50,874 nucleotides of DNA from Novosphingobium sp. (GTDB lineage: Bacteria > Pseudomonadota > Alphaproteobacteria > Sphingomonadales > Sphingomonadaceae), in NCBI GenBank assembly GCA_030697365.1, contig JAUYQH010000070.1, positions 1 to 50,874 of the forward strand. The letters are read 5' to 3'. A program made the position numbers and the translations under genes. How positions within the stretch are numbered: the stretch's first letter is position 1; each line of letters opens with the position of its first letter. The notes beneath the pieces were generated by a model. It worked only from the letters and a program-made list of their open reading frames with translations, was not told where the DNA came from and did no database searches. Positions 15,906 through 24,940 of this stretch are shown here, in pieces.

Positions 15906-17401
15906 CACCGGGCGAGGATCGCCTTGACTTCGCGGCGCAGCAGCTTGCCCATCTCGTTGTAGGGCAGGCTGGGAACGAACAGGATGGTTTCGGGCACGCG
16001 GCTGGAGCGCAGGCGGGCGCGAACCAGCTCGCACAAGTCTGCGTCCGAAGGTTGATCGCACCCGCCGCGCAGCACCGCCGCGACGCCGACCGCCTCTCCC
16101 CATTCGGCCGAGGGCACCGCAACCGCGGCGACGTCGGCAATCGCCGGGTGGGTCAGCAGTACGTCCTCGATCTCGCCGGGGGAGATGTTCTCGCCCCCGC
16201 GCACGATCACGTCGTCGGCACGGCCCGCGAGGAACAGGAAGCCGTCCTCGTCGAGGTAGCCGGCGTCGCGGGTCGGGAACCAGCCATCGGCGTCGAGCGC
16301 GCTCTTCTCGCGGTATTCGCCCGATACCTGTTCGCCGCGGACGTAGATCTCGCCCGGCTGCCCCGGCGGCAGGACGCGGCCCTCCTCGTCGCGGATTTCC
16401 AGCTCGATCGTCGGCAGCGGCTTGCCCACCGACGCCAGACGCGCGCGCTCCTTCGGGTCGCTCGCGGCGTGTGCGCGCCGGTGCTCGTCGGGGCCGAGCA
16501 GCGCGACGGTCGAGCTGGTTTCGGTCAGGCCATAGGCGTTGGTGAAGCCGGTCTCGGGGAACAGGTCGAGGGCATGATGGATCAGCTCGAGCGGCATCTT
16601 GCCGCCGCCGTAGGCGATCGACCGGAGCGAGGCGATGTCGGCGTGGACCCCCTTGTCGAGCGCGTGGATGATCCGCGACAGCATCGTCGGGACGACGAAC
16701 GCGTTGGTCACCTGCTCGGCGTCGACCAGCCTCAGCCAGGCGTCGGGGGCGAACGCGGGGAGCATAACGATCCGCCGCTGCGCATAGATCGACGAGAGCA
16801 GCGCGGCGATCCCCGCGATATGGTAGGGCGGAACCGAGACGAGCGCGGCCTCGGCTTCCTCGGCGGCGGCGAACTCGACCGTGCCGAGAATATACGAGAC
16901 CAGGTTCGAATGGCGCAGGATCGCCGCCTTGGGCGCGGCGGTGGTCCCGCTGGTGAACAGCTGGATCGCGATCCCCTCGCCCGGATCGTAGTCCGCGTCT
17001 TCGGCAGGAACCGCTTCCTGCGCCGCCAGCGTGAATTCCGCGCGGGGATAGGCGATTTGGCCCATGCCGGGCAAAAGCCGCGCCACCCGCTCGGCATCGC
17101 CGACCACCAGCGCCGGAGCAATGCGCCCGAGCAGTCCGGCCAGATCGGCCTCGGCGAGACGATAATTGAGCGGGCAGTACGCCACCCCCGCCAGCGCCGC
17201 CCCGAACAGCGCGATCACCGACGCCTCGCTGCTCTCGTCGAGCAACGCGACATGGCTCGCGCCCGAATCCGCGATGAGTTCGCACGCCCCGCGCGCCGCG
17301 GCGAGCATCTCGCCGTAAGTCCACCGTTTGCCGTCGCAGACCAGCCCGACGCGATCGGGCGCGGCATCGGCCGCCATCTCCAGAAGCAGCGCGATGTTCA
17401 T
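15905..17401 (-). CDS. Acyl-CoA synthetase (AMP-forming)
   Basis: ANL-superfamily ligase of 498 residues: P-loop LFTSGTTAAPK (148-158), the adenine-binding YGLTETS, the hinge/A8 region DAGYLDEDG and a C-terminal catalytic Lys in NEMGKLLR. Activates a carboxylic acid to its CoA thioester through an acyl-adenylate. The substrate is not predictable from sequence. The ATG at 17401 was chosen because upstream in-frame codons run through the neighbouring dehydrogenase gene. Overlaps the flavoprotein gene by one base (TGATG). Confidence 0.92.
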   Translation of the reverse strand: MNIALLLEMAADAAPDRVGLVCDGKRWTYGEMLAAARGACELIADSGASHVALLDESSEASVIALFGAALAGVAYCPLNYRLAEADLAGLLGRIAPALVVGDAERVARLLPGMGQIAYPRAEFTLAAQEAVPAEDADYDPGEGIAIQLFTSGTTAAPKAAILRHSNLVSYILGTVEFAAAEEAEAALVSVPPYHIAGIAALLSSIYAQRRIVMLPAFAPDAWLRLVDAEQVTNAFVVPTMLSRIIHALDKGVHADIASLRSIAYGGGKMPLELIHHALDLFPETGFTNAYGLTETSSTVALLGPDEHRRAHAASDPKERARLASVGKPLPTIELEIRDEEGRVLPPGQPGEIYVRGEQVSGEYREKSALDADGWFPTRDAGYLDEDGFLFLAGRADDVIVRGGENISPGEIEDVLLTHPAIADVAAVAVPSAEWGEAVGVAAVLRGGCDQPSDADLCELVRARLRSSRVPETILFVPSLPYNEMGKLLRREVKAILAR

Positions 17402-17411
17402 GCGCCCAGCC

Positions 17412-18410
17412 TCACCAGCCGGCCATCGCCGCCGCGCGAGCGCGGTGCTCGGCGGGGCTGCCGAGCCATGCCCGGTTGTGGATCGAACGGCGGAACCAAT
17501 AGTTGAGCCCGTATTCCCAGGTATAGCCGATCCCGCCGTGCGCGGCGATCGCGGCGCGGGTACTGCGGGTATAGACTTCGCACAAGTGCGCCTTGGCCAT
17601 CGCCGCCGCGCGCGGTGCGTCGGGGAATTCGGCATCGTGGGCATAGGCCGCGTACCACACCAGCGCGCGCGCCGGTTCGACGTCGAGCGCCATATGCGCG
17701 AGCTGATGCTTGAGCCCCTGGAAGCGGCCGATCGGCTGGCCGAACTGTTCGCGCTCCTTCGCGTATGCCACCGAAAGATCGGTACAGCGCTGCGCGCCGC
17801 CTAGTGCATCGGCGGCGATCAGCACAAGCGCGGCGTCGCACAGCCTCGCGGCCATCGGATCGCCCGCCGGGAAAAGATTATGCTGCCGCGCTCCGGCGAA
17901 TGCCACGCGTGAGACGGGGCGGCTGCGGTCGGTCGGCTGGACGGGCTCGATGGAGACACCCTCTCCCGCCTCGACCAGGACAATTCCGGCGTCGCGGTCG
18001 CCTACCAGGAACACCTGGGCAGCGCGCGCCGCCTGGACGAAAGGGCTGTCGCCGAGCGCGAGGGCAGCCACCGTCGTGCCTGCGGCAAGGCCCTCCAGGT
18101 GAGTCTTGGCGGCTTCGCTGGACGACTGCGCGACCGCCGCGACGGCGAGCAACTGGCCGATCAGCGGCCCCGGCGCGGCCAGCTCCCCCGCCACTTCGCT
18201 GACCAGCGCGGCGTCGAGCAGGCCCATTCCGCTATCGGGAAGGAGGATTCCGCCGAGCCCCAGCGCCATCAGCGCGGACCAGCTTGGAAGATCGAAATCG
18301 TCGCCGCTGTCGGCAAATTTATGCAGCCGTTCCATCGGCCAAACGGCGGCCAGCGTCCCGCGCACCGCGTCCTGGATCGCCGCCTGCTCTTCGGAGAGAT
18401 GAAAGCGCAT
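17412..18410 (-). CDS. Acyl-CoA dehydrogenase, short subunit of a putative heteromer
   Basis: Acyl-CoA dehydrogenase of 332 residues, shorter than the usual 380-400, with a C-terminal helical domain containing REQFGQPIGRFQGLKHQLA and AAHGGIGYTWE. It lacks a clear central FAD-binding TEP motif. This reduced pattern matches one half of the alpha2beta2 dehydrogenases (FadE/ChsE pairs) used on steroid side chains, in which FAD sites form between unlike subunits. The presumed partner gene is 3 bp upstream. Some loss of function compared with homotetrameric enzymes would therefore be expected if made alone. Confidence 0.87.
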   Translation of the reverse strand: MRFHLSEEQAAIQDAVRGTLAAVWPMERLHKFADSGDDFDLPSWSALMALGLGGILLPDSGMGLLDAALVSEVAGELAAPGPLIGQLLAVAAVAQSSSEAAKTHLEGLAAGTTVAALALGDSPFVQAARAAQVFLVGDRDAGIVLVEAGEGVSIEPVQPTDRSRPVSRVAFAGARQHNLFPAGDPMAARLCDAALVLIAADALGGAQRCTDLSVAYAKEREQFGQPIGRFQGLKHQLAHMALDVEPARALVWYAAYAHDAEFPDAPRAAAMAKAHLCEVYTRSTRAAIAAHGGIGYTWEYGLNYWFRRSIHNRAWLGSPAEHRARAAAMAGW

Positions 18411-18413
18411 CGC

Positions 18414-19622
18414 CTATTTCTCCGAAGCCATGGCCAAGTCGCGCGGCAGGCCGAGACCGCGTTCACCGATGATGTTGCGCTGGATGTTCGACGCGCCCCC
18501 GGCGATCGAATTGCCGAGGCTGCCCATGATCTGGTCGAGCCACTTCTCAGGTCCGCGCGGTCCCCGCGGTCCGCGTCCGCCCGCACCCGCGGGTTCGACA
18601 AATGCATGCTCGCCGATCAGGTCTTGCGCCAGCAGCGCCATCTCGTGGCCGATCTCGGTCAGGAACAGCTTCATCATCAGCCCGACCCGCCCCGGGTCCT
18701 CGCCCGCTGCGGAGCACGAAAACAGGCGGAAGCTGGTGTAGCGGTGCGAAAGCACGAAACCCTCGATCCGGGCCAACTGGTCGCGCACCAGCGGATCGCC
18801 GATGCGGCCCGTCTCCCTGGCCAGATCGACCAACTTGCGGAACTGGTTGCCGAGGCCGTCGGCGCTGCCGATCGCGGCGCGCTCGTGCTTCAATGTGGTG
18901 CGGCTGACGTACCAGCCCTGTCCGCGCGCGCCGACCTGCCAGCAGACCGGGGTCTCGGCGTTGTCGAAGAAGAATTCGCAGAAGGTGTGGTCGCCCTCCT
19001 CGCCCGTCATCTGGCGGATCGGGAGGCGGGTGACGCCGGGCTGGTCGAGATCGATCAGCAGGTAAGTGATCCCGTCATGCTTGGGCGCGTCGGGCTCGGT
19101 GCGCACCAGCATAAACATGTGGGTCGACTGCATCCCCTGGCTGGTCCAGATTTTCTGGCCGTTGATGATCCACTTGCTGCCATCGGGCGATAGCTCGCCC
19201 TTGGTCCTCACGCTGGCGAGATCGCTGCCCGAGCCCGGTTCGGAATACCCCTGCCCCCAGATGTAGTTGCCCTCGATGGTCTTGCGGATGAACAGCTCGC
19301 GCTGTTCGTCGGTGCCTTTCTCCAGCAGCGTCGGCACGGTCATGTTCACACCGTTGCCGCCCACTTCCATCGGCGCGCGGGCGCGGGCGAACTCCTCGCG
19401 GATGACCTGCGCGCGGATCACGTCGACCGGCTGCTCCGAGCCGCCGTAGCGCCTGGGCACCGAACGGTAAAGATAGCCAGCACCGACCGCCCTGCAGCGG
19501 AACTCGCGGATGAATTCGCGAAGGTCTTCGTTCCGACGCTCGCCCGGCTTCCATTCGGCGACGAGGAAGGCGCGGACTTCCGCGCGGAAGGCTTCCGCCT
19601 CGCTTCCATAGCTGAGGTCCAT
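18414..19622 (-). CDS. Acyl-CoA dehydrogenase, long subunit of a putative heteromer
   Basis: Acyl-CoA dehydrogenase of 402 residues with the FAD motif GYSEPGSGSDLAS and INGQKIWTSQ in the middle domain. Toward the C-terminus the catalytic-Glu segment found in classical enzymes is replaced by IAGGASNIQRN. A short GPRGPRGP repeat with flanking Gly/Pro lies before the last helix, in a presumed flexible loop. Downstream by 3 bp is a shorter dehydrogenase, the expected second subunit. Start overlaps the preceding crotonase stop (TGATG). Confidence 0.9.
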   Translation of the reverse strand: MDLSYGSEAEAFRAEVRAFLVAEWKPGERRNEDLREFIREFRCRAVGAGYLYRSVPRRYGGSEQPVDVIRAQVIREEFARARAPMEVGGNGVNMTVPTLLEKGTDEQRELFIRKTIEGNYIWGQGYSEPGSGSDLASVRTKGELSPDGSKWIINGQKIWTSQGMQSTHMFMLVRTEPDAPKHDGITYLLIDLDQPGVTRLPIRQMTGEEGDHTFCEFFFDNAETPVCWQVGARGQGWYVSRTTLKHERAAIGSADGLGNQFRKLVDLARETGRIGDPLVRDQLARIEGFVLSHRYTSFRLFSCSAAGEDPGRVGLMMKLFLTEIGHEMALLAQDLIGEHAFVEPAGAGGRGPRGPRGPEKWLDQIMGSLGNSIAGGASNIQRNIIGERGLGLPRDLAMASEK

Positions 19623-20416
19623 CAGGGCTTGGCCTTGTTCGCTTCGCGCCAGATCATCGCGGTGGTGGTGGTCGACAGCGTCATGTTGAGGGCCTCGGCG
19701 TCGAGCGCGGCCTCAAACGCGAAATCCTCGGCGTTGTTGAGGTTGGCCTTCATGTAGCGGTAGCCCATCCGCGGCCCGTCCGCGAGCCGGTGCGCGGCCT
19801 TGAGCGTTTCGTCGCGCAAGGCGTCCTCATCGAACAGGCGGGTGTAGAGGCCCTTGGCGAACGCCTCCTCAGCGCTCAACTTTTCGCCGAGCAGGAACAG
19901 ATCGCGCGCCACGCCGGTCCCGACGATCTTGGTCCAAAACCAGCTCGACCCGAAATCGCCGCCCGCGCCGATCCGGTCGAACGCGGTGAGAAAGCTCGCC
20001 GAACGGCTGGCGAAGCGCAAGTCGCAAGCCCCGGCGATTCCGATCCCCGCACCCGCCACCGGGCCGTTGACCATGGCGATCGTCGGCTTGGGCATTTCGT
20101 GGAGCAGGCGCGCGGTCTCCATGAATCCGCGCAGCCGGGTGAAGCCCTGTTCTGTCCGGCTGCCGACTTCGGCACTCGCCGGAACGACGGCTTTGTCAGC
20201 GCCGCCTTCCTTGAGATCGCCGCCCGCGCAGAACCCACGTCCCGCGCCGGTCACCACGACGCAACCGACCGAGCCGTCGCGCGCCGCATCGGCGCAGGCG
20301 TCGGCCAACGGCGCCATGATCGACGCGGTCAGCGCGTTGAGCCGGTCGGGCCGGTTGAGCGTGACGATCCGGACGCCGTTTTGGTTCTCGATTCCAACCT
20401 CGGACACGTCGCTCAC
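19622..20416 (-). CDS. Enoyl-CoA hydratase/isomerase family protein, isomerase-like active site
   Basis: Crotonase-fold protein of 264 residues. The oxyanion-hole segments FCAGGDLKE and VAGAGIGIAG are intact. Of the two hydratase glutamates the first is Gly (GAGIGIA) and the second region reads GAGGDFGSSW, aligning an Asp where PaaG-type isomerases have theirs (GLVPDGGGSW). A double-bond isomerase or another acid/base role is therefore more likely than plain hydration. Overlaps its upstream neighbour by 4 bp. Family call firm, reaction tentative. Confidence 0.88.
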   Translation of the reverse strand: MSDVSEVGIENQNGVRIVTLNRPDRLNALTASIMAPLADACADAARDGSVGCVVVTGAGRGFCAGGDLKEGGADKAVVPASAEVGSRTEQGFTRLRGFMETARLLHEMPKPTIAMVNGPVAGAGIGIAGACDLRFASRSASFLTAFDRIGAGGDFGSSWFWTKIVGTGVARDLFLLGEKLSAEEAFAKGLYTRLFDEDALRDETLKAAHRLADGPRMGYRYMKANLNNAEDFAFEAALDAEALNMTLSTTTTAMIWREANKAKP

Positions 20417-21699
20417 TCCCCGCCGAGCTCCCAGTGGCGCGCCATCATCCGCGCCGCCTTCTGCGCCAGCTCGGCCGGAACCTCCGGATACATCGGCAGC
20501 GAGCCGTCCTTGTCCGGCAGCGCGATGGTGGCGGTGCCGCGAACGGTTTCCTCCTCGCGCTGGTTGGTGAACTTGACCGCGACATCGACCAGGTTCTGCC
20601 CGTTCTCGGTGCGCTTGGCGAGGACTTCGCCGGATACCTTCTGGACATCGCCCATGTAGTTGAACTTGCGGATCTCGTCATGGACGTTGGTGATGATCGC
20701 ATCGTCGCCGGCCCAGTCGTTCAAGTAGCTCCACAGGTAGTTTTCGCGCATCACTCCGTAGTCATAGGCCATCGGGTTGCCGATCGCCTGCGCCCACATC
20801 GGGTCCCAATGCAGCCGCTGGGCGACATCGGGAACGCCGTATTCGTTCTTGACGTAGAACGGCGCGATCCGCTTGCGGTTCTTGTGCGCAAGGCGGCCGA
20901 CGGTCGGGGCGTAGGGGACGAAACCATAGCCGCCGGCGTGGAAGCAGACCACGTCGGTCACGGTCAGCGGGCCCTTGGCCTGCAGGCCCAGGCCGTCGCC
21001 CTTCTCGACCTTCTCGAAATAGCGCTTGGTCGAACCCTGGACGGTTTCGCCGGCGTAGATCTCCTCGACTTCGGCGAAGCCCTCGTCGGTCCATTCGGCG
21101 GGCTTGATCGCGCTGTACTTGCCTTTCTTCACCGCGGTCTTGCGCTCGGTCAGCACGCGGAGGATGCGATAGACCGCGACGACCTCGCCGCGCTGGTTGA
21201 CCTTCACGTCGCGGCGGACGTTGATCACCGAGCGCCCGGCGAACTCCGACTGCTTGACCTCGCAGCTTTCCTCGCCGTTGAAGCTGTAGATCGTGTCGCC
21301 GGGGAAGACCGGACGATGGAAAGTCCAGTCCGAGCCCGAGACGAATACGTGAATTCCGCGGAACAGGCTCTTCCGGAGCGCCTTGATCTCGTCGGGGACC
21401 GGATCGCCCTTCATCGGCTTGTTGATCTGTGCGCACATCATGCCCGGCGCAATCACGCCGCCCCAGCGGGTTTTCTTCGAGTAGTTCGGATCACAGAACA
21501 GCGGGTTGTCGTCGCCGCAGCCATGCGCGAAGTTGCGGATGTTGTCGGTGGTCGCGGTCTGAATGTATTCGCGGGTCTTGGCCGGCTCGTCGAAGCCGAG
21601 GAGTTGCCGCTGCCGTTCGATGTCATGATCGGTGATCTCGTAGGCTACCGCCTTCTGCCATTCCTCGCTCTGCTTGATGTCGCTTTTCGGTTCGGCCAC
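20413..21699 (-). CDS. Double-hotdog MaoC-like acyl dehydratase
   Basis: Protein of about 428 residues with two hotdog modules: an N-terminal FAS1-dehydratase-type module (about 40-195; contains HGCGDDNPLF and GVIAPGMM) and a C-terminal module (about 230-410). The N-terminal module carries the Asp-Asp-Asn-Pro stretch typical of MaoC active-site loops. It probably hydrates a bulky enoyl-CoA. Start: GTG at 21699 has AAGGGAG eight bases upstream, whereas GTG at 21708 would place the ribosome site directly on the start codon. First gene of the leftward operon; the shared motif site B and the promoter lie just upstream, divergent from a CoA ligase. Confidence 0.84.
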   Translation of the reverse strand: MAEPKSDIKQSEEWQKAVAYEITDHDIERQRQLLGFDEPAKTREYIQTATTDNIRNFAHGCGDDNPLFCDPNYSKKTRWGGVIAPGMMCAQINKPMKGDPVPDEIKALRKSLFRGIHVFVSGSDWTFHRPVFPGDTIYSFNGEESCEVKQSEFAGRSVINVRRDVKVNQRGEVVAVYRILRVLTERKTAVKKGKYSAIKPAEWTDEGFAEVEEIYAGETVQGSTKRYFEKVEKGDGLGLQAKGPLTVTDVVCFHAGGYGFVPYAPTVGRLAHKNRKRIAPFYVKNEYGVPDVAQRLHWDPMWAQAIGNPMAYDYGVMRENYLWSYLNDWAGDDAIITNVHDEIRKFNYMGDVQKVSGEVLAKRTENGQNLVDVAVKFTNQREEETVRGTATIALPDKDGSLPMYPEVPAELAQKAARMMARHWELGGE

Positions 21700-21727
21700 C
21701 GCACACACTCCCTTGCATCTACTTATA

Positions 21728-21738
21728 TAACTAGGTAA
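21728..21738 (+). promoter_or_regulatory. Shared motif TAACYWGGTRA, site B
   Basis: TAACTAGGTAA in the 71-bp space between the leftward eight-gene operon and the rightward CoA ligase, 32 bp before the ligase ATG. It overlaps an AT-rich TATATAAC stretch that could be a -10 element, so a bound protein could control both directions at once. Confidence 0.55.
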
Positions 21739-21770
21739 TAGATGCTCGAACGATAGGCAAGGGCTTTCGC

Positions 21771-23261
21771 ATGACCGAGGTACGCCGCATCAGCGATGCG
21801 TTGAAAGTGCGCGCCACCCACCAGCGTGACGAGATCGCGCACGACGACACGCGGCGGCAGATGACCTTCACCGAGTGGGATCGCCAGGCCGATGAAGTGG
21901 GAGGCGGACTCGCGGCCGCGGGCCTCGTCCCAGGGGACCGCGTGTTCCTGCCGATCAGCAACAACTGTGCGATCGAGATGGCAATCGCCGTATTCGCCGT
22001 TTTCCGCGCAGGCGGGATTGCCTGCCCGATCAACACCCGGCTGACGCCCAGGGAAATCGCCGATTTTGCCGCGCTTACCTCGCCCCGGTTCGCGATCACC
22101 GACGTGCCCGACGTACTCGAGGACCTGCCCCTCGACGGTTGCTGGACGGTCGATGCCATGCCGCGCGAAATCTCCGCGCTGCCTGACCAGGCCAGCCTCG
22201 ACCCAAACGCCGACGCGGAAATCCTCGGCACCTCGGGAACGACCGGCAAGATCAAGGGCGTGGTGGTTTCGCATCCCGATCTGATGACCGGGGTAACCGG
22301 CACCAACATGGACCGCTCGCGCTCGACGCTCAACGCGCTGCCGCTGACCGGATCGGGCGGGAATCTCGGCATCGTGATGCTGCCCGCCAGAGGCGGCGCG
22401 ACCGCGATCACCCAACCCAGGTTCGAGCCCATGGGCTTTCTCGAGCTGGTCCGCGAGAAGCGGCCGAACCTCGTCTACCTGGTCCCCTCGATGCTGCGGC
22501 TGATCCTCGACCATCCCGACGTCGCCGACTATGACTTCGCCGGGGTCAAATACCTGATGACCGGCACTGCGCCGCTGCCGCATGATTCGGTCGAACGCGC
22601 GCTGGCGCTGTGGCCACACGTGCGGATGCGCAACAGCTACGGTATGTCCGAAGGGGGGATCGGGGTCGGCACGACCAGCCAGGAGCAGGTCCGCAAGCCC
22701 GGCTGCGTTGGCAAGCTGCCCGCGCATATGGAATTGCGCGACGAGGCCGGCAACCGGATCGTCCAGCCCGGCGTGGTCGGTGAAATCTATGGCTTCCAGA
22801 AGCACCCGCGCCGTTACTGGAACGACGAGGAAGCGACCACCGCCAACTTTAAGGGCGGCTGGACCAAGACTGGCGACCTCGGCTACGTCGACGAGGACGG
22901 CGACCTGATCATGGCCGGCCGCTCGAAGGAGCTGATCATCCGTGGCGGCTACAACATTACCCCGCTGGAAATCGAGACCGCGCTCCACCAGCATCCCGCG
23001 GTCCAGCAGGCGGCGGTGGTCGGGGTTCCGCACGAAGTGCTTGGCGAAGACATCGCCGCTGCAGTATCGCTGCGCCCCGGCACCAGCGCGACCCCAGAAG
23101 AGATCATCACGTTCTGCCGCGAACACCTCGCCGACAACAAGGTGCCGCGCACCTTGCTGGTACTGGCCGAGCTGCCGCTCAACCCCAACGGCAAGATTGT
23201 GAAGAAGGACCTCGTCTCTCTATTGACCGAAGCAGCCGAGGCGAGGCGGAAGGCCGCCTGA
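21771..23261 (+). CDS. Acyl-CoA synthetase (AMP-forming)
   Basis: ANL-superfamily ligase of 496 residues with P-loop GTSGTTGKIKG, the NSYGMSEGG aromatic/adenine motif, TGDLGYVDEDGD and a C-terminal PNGKIVKKDL with the catalytic Lys. Second of three ligases in the island, so each may activate a different intermediate or side-chain length. Start supported by AAGGG seven bases upstream of the ATG. Expressed from the divergent promoter region that carries site B; the leftward thioesterase remnant begins right behind its stop. Confidence 0.92.
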   Translation: MTEVRRISDALKVRATHQRDEIAHDDTRRQMTFTEWDRQADEVGGGLAAAGLVPGDRVFLPISNNCAIEMAIAVFAVFRAGGIACPINTRLTPREIADFAALTSPRFAITDVPDVLEDLPLDGCWTVDAMPREISALPDQASLDPNADAEILGTSGTTGKIKGVVVSHPDLMTGVTGTNMDRSRSTLNALPLTGSGGNLGIVMLPARGGATAITQPRFEPMGFLELVREKRPNLVYLVPSMLRLILDHPDVADYDFAGVKYLMTGTAPLPHDSVERALALWPHVRMRNSYGMSEGGIGVGTTSQEQVRKPGCVGKLPAHMELRDEAGNRIVQPGVVGEIYGFQKHPRRYWNDEEATTANFKGGWTKTGDLGYVDEDGDLIMAGRSKELIIRGGYNITPLEIETALHQHPAVQQAAVVGVPHEVLGEDIAAAVSLRPGTSATPEEIITFCREHLADNKVPRTLLVLAELPLNPNGKIVKKDLVSLLTEAAEARRKAA

Positions 23262-23265
23262 AATG

Positions 23266-23699
23266 CTACATCCGCGCTTGCCCAATCACGGCAATGGTCA
23301 AACGCGAGATGCAGACCGGCTTGCCCGCCTCGTCTTCGATCCGGATTGACCAGACCTGCGTTGTCCGACCCATCGCTTCGGGTTTTGCCACTGCGGTCAC
23401 CCAGCCGGCATGCGCCGGCCGGAGGTGATTGGCGTTGATCTCCATGCCCACCGCAGTGAACCGCTCGGATCGACGCACAGACCCGCCGCCATCGAACCGG
23501 CAGCTTCCGCCAGCACCACCGAAGCTCCGCCGTGGAGCCGTCCGAAAGGCTGGACCGTGCGCTGATCCACCGTCATCCGCGCGCTGATCGAGTCATCGCC
23601 GCAATCGATGAACTCGATCACGATCAGCCCGGGCAGCATGTTTTGATGCAGCTGGTTCAGCCGTTCGAGCGAGGGCCGCATGCCGTTCCACCAGATCAT
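23266..23699 (-). pseudogene. PaaI-like hotdog thioesterase, frameshifted
   Basis: Two reading frames together make one complete PaaI-type thioesterase of about 140 residues. The 5' part (from the ATG at 23697-23699) contains FGRLHGGASVVLAEAAGS, the family's HGG and active-site acid region, and is in frame up to about 23478. The 3' part continues in another frame with GMEINANHLRPA and ends at 23266. The shift lies at about 23463-23480, near a GATCCGAG stretch. Either the gene is recently broken or there is a one-base error in the assembly. Function if intact: hydrolysis of stalled acyl-CoAs to release CoA. First-base context and family pattern make the identity secure. Confidence 0.75.
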
Positions 23700-23730
23700 T
23701 GGATGTGGTCTAACGAAGGTTGGCGCTGGC

Positions 23731-24939
23731 TCATTTCAGCTGCTCGAATGGCACGTCCTTGTCCATCCGCACTTCGCCCGGCATGCCCAGCACACGCTCG
23801 GCGATCTGGTTGCGGAGCACCTCGTCGGCGCCGCCGGCGATGCGGATTACGGTCGACCAGATATAGTCGTGCTGGATCTCGCGGGTGCGCGCGTCGCCTT
23901 CCGCCGGAGCCATCGCGTCCAGTCCGCGCAACTCGAGCGCCAGACCGCTGGCCTGCTGATAGCGGCGCGCGAACGCTAGCTTGACCATTCCGGCGAGCGC
24001 GCCGGGGTTTTCGCCCCGGCTGACCATCGTGCGCAGCCGCGCCTGAAACGATTTGCTCGCCTGTTCTTCGGCCAGCGCCTGCGCCAGCGCGAGCCGCACC
24101 GAGCCGCTGTCAAGCGCGGTCCCGCTCCCACGCGGCGTAGCCTCGGCGTAAGCGATTAAGGTCTCGATTCCCCCGCGCTCGCCGCCCTGGTTGAGCCGCT
24201 CCCCCATCAGCACGGTCATGCAGCAGGCCCAGCCCTCGCCCACTCCGCCGATGCGGTTGGCGTCGGGAATCCCCACGTCGCTGAAGAAAGTCTCGTTGAA
24301 GTCGCTGGCGCCCGAGATTTGGCGGATCGGGCGGATGTGGATCCCCGGGGTCTTCATATCGACGACGAAGAAGGTCAGCCCCTTGTGCTTGGGGACGGTC
24401 GCGTCGGTCCGCACGACGAGGATACCCATGTCGCTGCGGTGGGCCCAACTCGACCACACCTTCTGGCCATTGACGATCCAGGAATCGCCATCGCGGACGG
24501 CCTTGGCCCGCAAGTTGGCGAGGTCCGAACCCGCCGAAGGCTCAGAAAACAACTGGCACCAGGTCAGTTCGCCCTTGAGGGTCTTCTCGGCGTAGGCGGC
24601 GATCTGCTCGGGCGTGCCGTGCTTGCCAATCACCGGCAAGGCCATGCCCAGCCCGATGCCGATATAGGGGCCTTTGGGCAGGTTGTAGCGGGCTTCCTCC
24701 TCGGCGAAGATCACCGCTTCGATGCCGGTTCCGCCACGGCCTCCGAGCGTCTTGGGCACCGTAATTCCGGCGTAGCCGCCATCGTACAGCGCGCGCTGCC
24801 AGGCGCGGCCGCGCACCACCTCCTCGACATCGTCGAGCATCACCCCTTCGGGGATTTCGTGCCTCGGTGCGTTTGCGGCAAGCCAAGCTGTCGCCTCGGC
24901 GCGGAATGCGGCTTCGGCGGGGGATTCGTTGAAGTCCAT
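23731..24939 (-). CDS. Acyl-CoA dehydrogenase, long subunit of a second putative heteromer
   Basis: Acyl-CoA dehydrogenase of 402 residues with FAD/substrate motifs FSEPSAGSDLAN and IVNGQKVWSSWAH. The C-terminal segment where homotetrameric enzymes carry YEG reads IAGGADEVLRN, again lacking the Glu. Sequence layout parallels the dehydrogenase at 18414, and a shorter dehydrogenase gene lies 1 bp upstream, so this looks like a second alpha/beta pair, perhaps for another oxidation cycle. Last functional gene of the leftward operon beginning near 28.5 kb. Confidence 0.9.
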   Translation of the reverse strand: MDFNESPAEAAFRAEATAWLAANAPRHEIPEGVMLDDVEEVVRGRAWQRALYDGGYAGITVPKTLGGRGGTGIEAVIFAEEEARYNLPKGPYIGIGLGMALPVIGKHGTPEQIAAYAEKTLKGELTWCQLFSEPSAGSDLANLRAKAVRDGDSWIVNGQKVWSSWAHRSDMGILVVRTDATVPKHKGLTFFVVDMKTPGIHIRPIRQISGASDFNETFFSDVGIPDANRIGGVGEGWACCMTVLMGERLNQGGERGGIETLIAYAEATPRGSGTALDSGSVRLALAQALAEEQASKSFQARLRTMVSRGENPGALAGMVKLAFARRYQQASGLALELRGLDAMAPAEGDARTREIQHDYIWSTVIRIAGGADEVLRNQIAERVLGMPGEVRMDKDVPFEQLK

Positions 24940-24940
24940 T

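Noticed and set aside
14970..17324. 784-codon open frame joining the nitronate-monooxygenase-like gene with upstream sequence
   Set aside because: Only the last 311 codons match a family; the rest is an Arg-rich frame inside the CoA ligase gene. The real start is the ATG at 15905.
18551..18600. GPRGPR-coding triplet repeat in a dehydrogenase gene as a possible mobile or regulatory repeat
   Set aside because: Short, in frame and within a normal loop; simple coding low complexity.
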